Origin: Paragordius varius
Taxonomy: Eukaryota > Nematomorpha
Direction: 5' to 3'
Assembly: GCA_964247055.1 (NCBI GenBank)
Contig: OZ176056.1
Span: forward strand, 4,588,001 to 4,652,000
Length of the DNA: 64,000 nt
Part shown: positions 49,471-59,778 of the stretch, piece after piece
Layout: the number at the start of each line of letters is the position of its first letter
Numbering within the stretch: the stretch's first letter is position 1
The notes under the pieces: generated by a model
Databases searched by the model: none
What the model was told of the DNA's origin: nothing
The model's input: the letters and a program-made list of their open reading frames with translations, nothing else
Position numbers and translations under genes: made by a program

Positions 49471-50810
49471 ATGTTAAAAAATTTGTTCCGAGTTGGAAAA
49501 CGCTTTTCTCATGAGTTTTTTTCATTTTTTTATTTTAGTGACACAAGGTGGGTGTATCGTAACCCAGAAATTCCGACAAATACTGAACATTATGTTGCCA
49601 AAGGGTTAAATGCATTTTTTTGGTGGTGGATTTTTTACCACGCATGGTATAAGCCTGCGGATTTAGTAATACTTTTACTATATCGATTTAATAAAAGTTT
49701 GAAAGGAAACTTCAACAATGTGGTACTATTTTATTCCAACGGAATAGGGTTAATACTTGTTTTTTAACGGATTTTCGATTTTAACTCATAAACGGCTGAA
49801 ATAAACATCTATAATATGGTATATGATCCATTATTGAGAACATGGTTATTTCTTTTATAACGTTTTAAAGAGAGTGAAAATTTTAAACACCTTTTTTATC
49901 CATGTGATATGTTGGTTATGTTTGTATCAATTCTATTAAAATTTATATTGATATATTACGATTTTTATATTATTTATCAAATATTACTTACAACCTGATT
50001 ACATCAAATTTTTTGTCATAAAAATTTTAACTGTTTGCTAATATTGATTCTGCCCTCATTAACACTATTGAAAAAAATACATGATTCATTAAGAAACATT
50101 AAAACTATTAATAATTTAATCAAAACTCAATTATTTTCTTATATTACATTCGGACCTGTAATTCGAAAGCAGGTATATTTATCCTAAAATATTGTTATTC
50201 TAAACTAGGACATTTTTTGAAGATAGCAAAATTGCATGATGATAACCATGCTAATTATTTTACAGTTTTGATAAGTTTATGAGGGGTGGGAGGTATGATA
50301 TACATGTAGATATAACGTAAAAACATTAAAACGAATATTTTTTTCAAAAGATCCCCATACATTATTTAACTTTTTTAAATTTAACTCATTGTTTTGCATC
50401 GCAAACTATGAAATAGGGATTTAAATTGGTTACACACAATCAATTACATATTTTTCAATTTCAATCAATTATAATTTATATAGCATACATTAAGGTTTAA
50501 AAAAAGTATGCTTGGCATAGTCTTTTGAAGTAAAAATTTATCTTTATGTTTTTTTGTCTGTATAATTGTTACAGATATATATATATATATAATTTAGGCT
50601 CATTACATTTATCCCGATCCTGCGCGATGGACTAATGAAGAACTAGGCGTTCCTCCTGACGACTGGCCAGGGACCGGGAGAGTCAGGAATAAGGGAGATC
50701 CCCCTTACATAATATATGCGGATGATTCGGACCCTGGCCCAACTTACAATGGGAATGTTACGTACAAAACTATTGTGGCCGGAGGAGGAGAAGAAGGGGC
50801 TGAAAAATGA
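49471..50810 (+). CDS. NDUFB2: NADH dehydrogenase (complex I) beta subcomplex subunit 2
   Basis: Accessory subunit in the membrane arm of mitochondrial complex I. Exons 49471-49665 and 50598-50810 join in phase 0. The N-terminus (MLKNLFRVGKRFSH) is basic and suits mitochondrial targeting. Residues with WVYRNPEIPTNTEHYVAKGL lead into one membrane segment (AFFWWWIFYHAWY), then the family signature HYIYPDPARWTNEELGVPPD, matching HFPYPDPSQWTDEELGIPPDD in vertebrates. Unlike usual NDUFB2, which ends there, this one continues about 45 residues (Gly/Pro/Asp-rich, ending GGGEEGAEK). An upstream in-frame ATG (49465) adds two residues. A 24 bp GT...AG segment (49515-49538) could be a microintron. AATAAA at 50842. 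Confidence 0.92.
50300..50565. mobile_element. Hairpin MITE M2 in NDUFB2 intron
   Basis: Contains TTTAACTCATTGTTTTGCAT with GAAATAGGGATTTAAATTGG and CAATCAATTAC, then ATTAAGGTTTAAAAAAAGTA and GTTTTTTTGTCTGTATA. The same blocks, in the same order, occur in the SPT6 intron copy at 430-869. It lies about 30 bases from the splice acceptor. Confidence 0.7.
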
Positions 50811-52384
50811 AATGTGGCGTGTTTTACACCATTGAATGTGAAATAAATGATGTTGATGATGAAATTCTTGTTATTATACCACATAAGCTATCTTTTTGCT
50901 ATAATATCTATAATATGCCAACTTTTAGCCATTAGGTGGTTTCTAAATATTAAAACAACTGAATGCTAAAAATCAATTATATGTGCATTTTCCTTATGTG
51001 CAACGCGGTACTTAATTTTTTAAGATTCTAAAAGTTGGTACTATTCAGAAATGTAGACAAATACTTGACGCTATATTTGTTAAACTAAACGTTTTTATGA
51101 AAAAACTCTGAAATAGTTCCGATTATAGGATACCGTACCACAAAAGAATAATCATTTGATTATGTTATTGATTATTCTGTGATTATAGTTATGATTTTTA
51201 TCGTATCCGAATTTTTAGGCAAAAGGTAAAAAAACCAACAGGTAATAATTTTAGATTTTTAATTTGTAAAAATATTTTATAGGGCAATATGATTGAATAT
51301 AGGTGTTAAATACAAATGGAATATAAACAATAATAAATTAATAAAATTGAAAAAATATATAATAAAATTGTTGCTTTGCTTAATAAATAATGATTAATAA
51401 ATCATACACAACCTAATTAGATATTTATACATTGTTAATTTCAAACTGCCTTAAAACCTATTTTGAGCTAAATCAAAAAATTCGCATAAAGATTATCAAT
51501 TTAGTGTCTTTTCCTATGAAGGCGCCCTATTTATTTATAAAAATGTTTATTTTTTAATATTAAAATACAGTTAAGAATCCCAAAAATAATTTTTTATAAC
51601 CTAATTACCCATCTTGTTGTTTGAATTAAGAGATTAAGGGCAAAAGATAGAAAAACATTGCAAAACGAATTCGACAAACTTAAACACCAAACTGTTTAAA
51701 GGTAAATTCAATTCATGGGTTATATTTTACAAAAATATATTATATAATCCTTAGATGCAGGATATGTGAAATAATAATCCTATATATTATATATATGTTT
51801 ATTACTATTTATTTAGAAAACTCAATTATAAATATCTAATTTTTTACAAGTTTATGCCAAATTAATACCAATACATCTATTTGACAAAAGTAACTTTATT
51901 CAAAATAATTTGTTTTCTTATTGCAATCGGAAAGCCGACATGCCTCTAATACAAAATTGGATCTTTGACGACCACAGGCCTAAAGTCATATATTTTATGA
52001 AATATAAAATGAAAATAAAATTTATAAACATTTCACTTATATAAAATTGATGTACCTAAAGATAAAAATCTCCAATGCCTTGATATATATAATATTTAAG
52101 ATGAAGAATTGAATAAAGTATGAGCTTACATAAAATATCTTAATTCATGTCCAAATTATTGTACTATAAGAAAAAATTAAAATCCAGAAAACACGACATT
52201 GTTCCAAAATATAATAGTAATGATGCATATATAGTATATTATATAGAATTTTCACAAAACGAATTAATTAGTTTATACTGCCCGCGTTGAATATTTTTTA
52301 ATAAATTTAAAGTTTGGCTGGGGTATGTAATAATCTAAGTTAAATCAAAGTATAAATCAAAAAAGTAATGACATGTATTATTTA
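50811..52384. other. Intergenic between NDUFB2 and NHP2 (convergent)
   Basis: AT-rich, no gene. AATAAA at 50842-50847 (NDUFB2) and AATAAA on the minus strand at 52381-52386, overlapping the NHP2 stop codon, are possible polyadenylation signals. Confidence 0.6.
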
Positions 52385-52956
52385 TTATGATCCGTAAGCC
52401 GGTAGTTCTGATATGTAATTAAATATTTTATCATATATATCTGCATAAGCCGTATTTTTATGGACCATAACTACACATGTTGACCTATTGCTACCAAAAG
52501 CTGATCCCAATTCCTATTAAAATTAATAATTAAAATGTGTGCAAAATATATAATAATAAGTTAAAAAATTTGACTGGAAATTATATACATTTTTAGATGG
52601 AACAAATATGTATGGTATATCTTTCTCCTCACAAAATACGGGGAAATGTGATATGATATCAATAGGGCTGGTATCTCCTGCCAAAACAACTATTCTTATT
52701 AATTTATAAATAAACCTTACCCCTTTTCACCCTTCCTAATTGCTTTCTGAACAGATTTGACACCAATTTTTAGCGTCTTCGCTTTAAGTCCTATATCATA
52801 AATATAATATATACCTTTCTTAGCTATCTTCAAAATTTTTTTATTCATTTTTTCTGATGCTAAGGGATACGCAATTGCAGTAACATGTTGGCAAAGTTTT
52901 GAATAATTATATTTTTCTTTACAATTTTCTTGATCCATGCTTTCGTCGACCGACAT
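52385..52956 (-). CDS. NHP2: H/ACA ribonucleoprotein subunit NHP2
   Basis: L7Ae-family RNA-binding core protein of H/ACA snoRNPs (pseudouridylation; telomerase in vertebrates). Exons 52721-52956, 52589-52694 and 52385-52513 give 156 residues with consistent phases. Motifs: GVKSVQKAIRKGEKGIVVLA, GDTSPIDIISHFPVFCEE, DIPYIFVPSK, ELGSAFGSNRSTCVVMV, all aligning with human NHP2 along its full length. The start MSVDESMDQ gives the usual acidic short N-terminus; an in-frame ATG 66 bases upstream is less likely. The first intron is only 26 bp (52695-52720, GTAAGG...AATAAG); without removing it the frame meets a stop at once. Confidence 0.95.
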
Positions 52957-53026
52957 TATAAAGGTTAATATAAATGTGTAAATTTTAACCACTATTTGTA
53001 AATAATAAATGAAATTTTTCAATTAA

Positions 53027-53552
53027 CACTTGGATACAACGCATATATATTAGTCCTTCGATTCAAATTGGGGTAGTTAAATACCCAGGCTTGTTTAAGA
53101 TTAAATCCTTTAAAAATCATGAAAGGAATCAAAACCATGGCAGAATATTTTGCACTTATATAACATCCATCAACCGAAATAAATAAAAAATTTTATTCAA
53201 AAATACTTGATATTACTTATTTTAAGCTTAACCGAGAGGTAAAAATTTAGTCAACCTGACATTTGGGCAATGGTAAAATTAAAAAATAATACAAATTAAC
53301 CGCTTTTTCTATTTCTATTAATGTTAGATGTAAGCTTTAATTTCACCCTTAAAAATAAACGAATACGGTATTTTGCAACGAATTTGCAAAATAAAAATGA
53401 CGTCGAAGTAGTATGACATGGAATTTTTTTTCAAAACAAATTATTATTTAGATTAGGCATATTTATATAATTTTTAGGATAGAAGCATAAATTTTAATTG
53501 GGACCGTTTCCTTTAGTTGTTTTTTATGTAACTAAAATTTAGTCTGGGGTTG
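53027..53552 (+). mobile_element. piggyBac-type MITE P, 70 bp upstream of NHP2
   Basis: Starts CACTTGGATACAACGC after TTAA (53023-53026) and ends ...TCTGGGGTTG|TTAA (53553-53556), the last ~25 bp before the right end being deleted. It lies in the probable promoter or 5' UTR of NHP2. Confidence 0.8.
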
Positions 53553-53556
53553 TTAA

Positions 53557-54089
53557 AATATTATAACATAAGTGATAGAGGGCAAATTAAGGTATTAACA
53601 ATATTTAATTTCACAATTTTTACCTATTTTGTCACAAGCATATATCATTAGATACTTTTTGTTAATAGGTTAAATATTATTTTTTTATAACAGTTGTAAA
53701 GGTGTATATAATTAGGAGAACACTCCTCAATAAAGTGTTTTATTTAAAATTTGGGTATTGATAGTCAAACCAAAACATTTTTAAAACAGGTATTTAAAAA
53801 AAAACTTATTAGTAACAGTTTTAGCGATTTTAACAAATATAATAAAAATTTAAAAGTAAATATAACGATACACATTTAATTATTAATATCTGTACTAAAT
53901 TTACTATTAAAAAATTAATACCAATCATATAATATAAAATGAGTTTTCAAATTAAAAGCCGTATGCTATATTCAATATCTTTAGTTTTGACAATATAAAA
54001 TTATTATTATAAATTTTTATGGTCGTTTTGTTTTCTATTGTCAAAATACATTGTGTAGAAAAAAATATCAGGATGAAATATGTATATTT
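53557..54089. other. Intergenic, nothing recognised
   Basis: AT-rich without open frames or recognisable repeats. Confidence 0.5.
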
Positions 54090-55140
54090 TGAAAATACCA
54101 GGAATCTCATAAAGCTTTTGGTTTTGGGACTTGCGGGTGATATAAGAAATTTATCAAAACTTTTAAGTGCTCTATATTAATGACATTTGAGGACATTTTG
54201 AAATAAAATCTATTGATGAAAGCTAAATGCTTTACTTTAAAATATATCATCAAAATTATCATAAACTAATTATAAAAAGCTAAACAATGTTTTAGTATTT
54301 TAGTGTTTAAACGTGGCTCCAAAAGTCCCATTTATTGCTTTTAAAAAAAATTTTTACATCTCAATTTCCACATCAAAAAATATTTTTAAAAATTGCATAC
54401 TTTTGGCAAAATTTGTTGAAGCGTACTTCATGCTTCTTAGGCATGATGAGAGGCATGATAACTCTCTATATAATTTGATGTTAAACATTACTATCACCAG
54501 GTTTGATTAAAATATTCTATCTTTTACATAAAAAGTCACCAAAATTAATTAACTTTTAAACTTAAATAAGAAAGCGATAGAAATGTTAAGCATCATCAAT
54601 ATGGAAAAAGGTTATTTAGAAAAATATCGTATTCATATCTAAAAATAGTTGAAAGTACGCTTCAAATTATGCTAAAATTAGAATTTTTAAGTGTGCTTTT
54701 TTAAAATATTTATTTTTTGATTTACAAATTATTATTTTAAAATTGTATGGCTAACGGACTTTTTGCGTTTATTTTAAAAGAACTATCCCGACTTGGAGGA
54801 CCAAAAAATTTTCGGACTTTTGAAGCTCACATCTTAAATTAAAATATTATAAAAAATTTGTTTTGTCTTTCATAAGTAGTTTATGATATATTTTAGTAAT
54901 ATTTTTTGGAATGAAGCCTTTAGCTTCCATCAAAAAAATTATGAAAAATTTTATCAAATTTCGCCATTTTCTGATATGAAGCACTTTGCACAAAGTGTAA
55001 ATAACTTTATTATCACTCGTAAAGGCCAAACCAAAAGGAGAATCATAAGACTGTTGCCTAAAGAAATTTTTGACTATCCATTTGTTCATTGTGGAAGTAA
55101 ATTAAATGAAAAAGTCTGGATTTACATTATATCAAATTTA
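54090..55140. repeat. Old AT-rich repeat R4, third location
   Basis: AAAGCTTTTGGTTTTGGGAC with TGCGGGTGATATAAGAAA recalls GTTTTGAAGCTTACGAGTTA with ATATAAGAAAGTCATTAC at 20365-20405. AATTTGTTGAAGCGTACTTC recalls AGCATTTGTTGAAGCCTAG at 19195. GTTAAGCATCATCAATATGG recalls the TAGCATCATCAAATTATA at 19414. Two overlapping 80-codon frames here look like chance. Confidence 0.4.
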
Positions 55141-55784
55141 TGGTAGAACTTCTTTTGAATCGAATTATTTTGATATATACAGAATATAACTATAAAAAAG
55201 GGAGCTAATAAGCCTGTGATTAATCTATAGTTTTTTTATGAGTTATATTTATCAAATTATTAATTTTTCTGGAACGATTATGTTGCAGTTAAAAAAATTA
55301 AACATATTATATAATAAACGGGTATATTTAATACAGCATCCTATAAATATGATAAAAAATTCATAAAACCATGCTTTGCAAAATAAGTTTTAAGCGAGCA
55401 ATTTTTTCATTTAACAGTTTCATAATAAATTTGTTTATAACCCTTAAAGGACAATTATATCTCTGTTTCTACTGATAAAAAATTATATAAATAATTTATT
55501 TATACAATAAAATCAATAAAATGTATTATGGTTCCCTAACCTTTGAGGAGAAATGCTTATAATTAATAACAACTGTAAATATTACAAAAGTTCCCGTTTT
55601 TTAGTGGACCGAATATAAATAATTTATGAAAAAACTACTAATTTTATATATTATATGTGAGAAATAATATATATTTTGCGTAGGCATATATAGTTAATTA
55701 TTCTCATAAATTTTACTCAACAAAATTTTTAGGAGTATGGGTACATATCCATTAATTTACAAAAAATTGTTCATAAAAATCATG
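55141..55784. other. Intergenic, nothing recognised
   Basis: AT-rich, no gene or repeat end found. Confidence 0.5.
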
Positions 55785-56065
55785 TTTAAAACCTAAATAC
55801 AACACATTCAAGAACACTGCAATTCTAAATGGGGAATCTACAAATTATATTATTTTTTAAAAACTACTGAAAGAAACGGTCCCAATTTAAATTTATAATT
55901 TAATAAAAAATGTAGTAATAAGCCGGAATATCTAATAAAACGTCTTATGAGAAAAAGGTTTTATAAACAACTTTGCCGACATTTTTATTTTGAATTTTTT
56001 ACAGGCCTGAGGTAACCAATTACCTTAATTGAATCGAAAGACTGAAATTCTGTTGTATCTAAGTG
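55785..56065 (-). mobile_element. piggyBac-type MITE P, internally deleted copy
   Basis: Minus-strand end CACTTAGATACAACAGAAT at 56065, next to TTAA (56066-56069), with CTACTGAAAGAAACGGTCCC and the CCTGAGGTAACC block retained. The left end (near 55785) reads AAATACAACACATTCAAG and is degraded. Confidence 0.65.
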
Positions 56066-56128
56066 TTAAAACTCTTCCATATATAAAACTCAAAATTCTC
56101 CACTCTTTATAATTAACACTCACTTTAA

Positions 56129-56676
56129 CACTTGGATACAACACATTCATTTCAGTCCTTAGATTCAAATTAGGGTAATAGGATACCCCAGGCCTGTTTA
56201 AAGTTATATTCTTTAAAAAATATGGAAGGAATTGAATCCATGGTAAATTTTGCACTTATATATCATTAATAAACCGAATTTAATAAAATTTATTCAAAAA
56301 TACTTGATATTCCTTATTTTAAGCTAAAACCGAGAGGTAAAAATTTAGTAGTGAGATGTGTGCAATATTAAAATGGAAAAATAATACAAAATAAACCACT
56401 TTTTTCTACATCTATCGACAATAGATGTAATTTAAATAAAAAATTACCTTTAATTACCATTAAAATTAACAGAAGACAATATTTTGCTTTTGTAAAATAA
56501 TGGCGTTGAAGTAGTTTGACATGAAACTTTTTTTAAAAATTTTACTTAGATATTTAAGCATATTTATATACTTTTTATTAGGATGGAAGCAAAAGTGGGA
56601 CTGTTTCTTTCAGTATTTTTAAAAATCCCTTAAATTAAGACTAAGTTATTTAGATATTCCAATTAAAATCGAGTGT
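56129..56676 (+). mobile_element. piggyBac-type MITE P, complete copy
   Basis: 548 bp between TTAA at 56125-56128 and TTAA at 56677-56680. Ends CACTTGGATACAACACATTC and (inverted) CACTCGATTTTAATTGG. Confidence 0.85.
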
Positions 56677-56680
56677 TAAA

Positions 56681-59600
56681 GCTATAAGAATTTGATTCAT
56701 TAATATCTGAATCAATGATGTTTTAAAAGATATATTATTAGGGCACATATGTTACGTTAAAAATAAATATCTAACACTAAAGGCAATATATTATGTATTG
56801 TTGGACTAATTTAGCATTAATATAAGAGTTTGATTTAGCACAAAATATTTTAGAAAGCGAATTTTAATCACATAAAATTTTTATAACAGGTACTAACATC
56901 CCCTAACTTAATCCAATTTCGGGTTAAAACACCTGAATCAATTATTAACCTTGTAATCCCTATTCTAAAATACCTGGAATATATTATTACTACTTTATAC
57001 CATTACAATTAAAAAAGATTTTATGAAAAAATCATAATACATGAAAACTAATATAAACTAATTAGTTGTGTTGTATGCCTTACATCTTTTTTTTTAATTT
57101 TGGCGTTTATCATTTTTATGCTTAAATAATTTAATACGGAATTATAAGGCACAACTATATGGCTTTATTTTTTATTAAAAAAGCCTCCAAATTTGTACGC
57201 TTTTTATTAATAAGAGAGGAGAATTTCCTATATAGCAATCTTGATTTTCATGTCTAAAACGAGGGTGCCTAATATGTAGTTCCCACGAAAAAATGAACAC
57301 ATACAAAATATTCATGATTTACTCTCCCCACAAAATCTTTAAAAATTAATATTTTAAACAAATTTTTTGGCTAAGTTTTTCCAAAGAAGATTATTGTGTT
57401 CAGGTTATGTTACAGGTTATTCTAACAAAATAAAATATTATTTATTAATGCCCATAATTTTTCAAATGCGTTTGCCGGATTTTTTGATCATGCGGCCTGA
57501 GAAACTATTTGTTAAATTTTGCCTTAATTTATATTAAAAATTCAATCGAATTTCTTAAATATAAGCATCCTTTCAGATCACAGACTTTTTTTCAATGAAT
57601 TGTTTAATTATATTGAGGAAATAAATTCTACCCAAACTTTTAAATAAAATCCTCGGGATTTTTTCCATATTAATTTAAGGCAATTTTGCAATGTTTAATA
57701 TTCTGCTTTAAGTGAATCAACCGTTAAGTTACATACCAGGAAAAATACATATAAATGATAACTAAGCAAATATAATTCATAGAAACTTGTCAATTTTTCC
57801 TTTATATTAATGGCATCAGAGTATAATGGTCATATAAATCTTACCCTACAATCAGTGGTGTAATAAGTAAAATAGATATAATTTTAATAAATTATTACAC
57901 TAGACAACAAATTTTTCTGCCACTCGAGTTTTTTGCATTTTTTGATATTTAATATCATTTTAACAGTAAATCTGAAATAAAAATTATAACTCGTTGGAAG
58001 AATTTTGTATAATTTGATTTTTTAGATTATGCGCCCTCTTTATCAAAATAATACTAAAAAATGTTTTTCTTTGAAAATATACAAGTAATGCCCATTTGTA
58101 ATATATCATTCGAAAGAGTATTAAAAACTCTATAAAATGTATACTAATATGTATTACATCGACAGTTAATATTGGACACAAAGAGCGACAAACGCGCGAA
58201 GCGAGAGCATTTTTTTTAATTATTATATTTTTAAAACTAATGGATGAAAATAGCTCAAACTTTGTTTAGATGGAGATGAATGTCCAAAAAAGATAACACA
58301 AGAAAGTTTTTTTTGATTAAAACATTTATTATTGCTTTTATGTCACTCAAAACAGCCATTTTTAAGTTTTTTCTTTTTTAAAAATTACCATCTCATCAAT
58401 ATTAATTTATTTTCTATACAAAGCTGATAATTTCGAAAATTTAAAAATAAAAACAAAGTTTAAGGTGTTTTTATCTTTTATAGCCATTATGTAATAAATT
58501 TACAGTTATAACTATGCATTTTAGTAACCACTAGGTAAAATATTTATGATAATAATAATTTTTATTAAAAAAGCAAACCAAAAGCTTTTTTAAACATTAT
58601 TTTTAAATTAAATACTAATATAACCCTAATAATAATATTAAAATAATTTAAATGATTTCCAAATTAGTTTGTCTGTGAAAATTCTTGACTTATTTAAGGA
58701 TTGAAAATTTTGACCATTTAAATCCAAATAACTTTTACATCCGATGGATTTAAATGACTTACTACCATTTTAAAGATGCAGTTTTTTGCGCTCTTTCGAA
58801 TGATATAAAATACATGGCTTCATATCTAAAACTTTAAATTTATGAAATTTCGAGTTTAATATTAAATCGGGGCCAAAAATTATCGATAAACTCTACTATA
58901 AAAAAATTCTTTCATGTAGGACCAATTTTCTTTTCAGATATACTAATTATGTACTTTAATGAAATAAATATTAAATTTACAAGAATGGCAGTTAAAAAAG
59001 GTTAAATGTGTCTAGTGTTAGTAAAAAATAACTTTTTAAACAATTGATATATATGATATCTTTGCTAAGATTTCGAGAATAACGCATTATTATATACAAT
59101 GCAATTTATATAGAATTAAGGTAGAATTCGAAAGTATTTATACGCATCTAGATTAATTTTAAATAAGATTAGTATTTTTTATTATAATGGACTTAAATGG
59201 TTTTTTTTAAATTTTGAGCGGGATTCCTAAAACATATAAACAGCAAAATATTTATTAAATACAATCTTTCTCTAGAATAAGACAATCATTGTTAAATATG
59301 TATATTAATAGTAAAAACATTTTTTATGGAAATTGATGGATATGTAGCCTATACTGCTTAAATCCATAAAATAGAATTAAATATTTTTTTGTGAGGTAAA
59401 TGGGTCTTATAAGATTGCAAATCTATTTCAATCAAGCCTGTTTCCAACGTATGATAAAATATAAAAAATATTAACTTTTTCATAAATTATTTATAGTATT
59501 TGGGCTACTAAAACGGGATATTTGTAATTTATACTGTTGTCACTACAAAATATATAAGCATTTTTCGTCAAAGGTGAGATTGTATCATAATACAATAATT

Positions 59601-59778
59601 TATATTATTTCAAAAATAAATTATTTATATGATTTTTTATATCAGTGAGGAAACTCAGGATTACTAATTATTCAAAGGCTTACATCAGCAAATTTATATG
59701 AAAAATATATATTATTTTATTATGTTTATATAAAAATAATGTGTTCGCGTATATCTTATTTTCTTAATATTAATTACC
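56681..59778. other. Gene-free region upstream of the GPCR
   Basis: About 3.1 kb, AT-rich. GACAAACGCGCGAAGCGAGA at about 58187-58207 stands out as a short GC block, and the flanking sequences on either side share CGCTCTTTCGAATGATATAA-like strings (58790 and, inverted, 58090-58120), suggesting an old inverted repeat of about 0.9 kb (57950-58880). No gene seen. Confidence 0.4.

Noticed and set aside
54847-55146. Overlapping plus (87) and minus (80 codon) frames
   Set aside because: They lie in the old R4 repeat and overlap in opposite directions; neither resembles a known protein.
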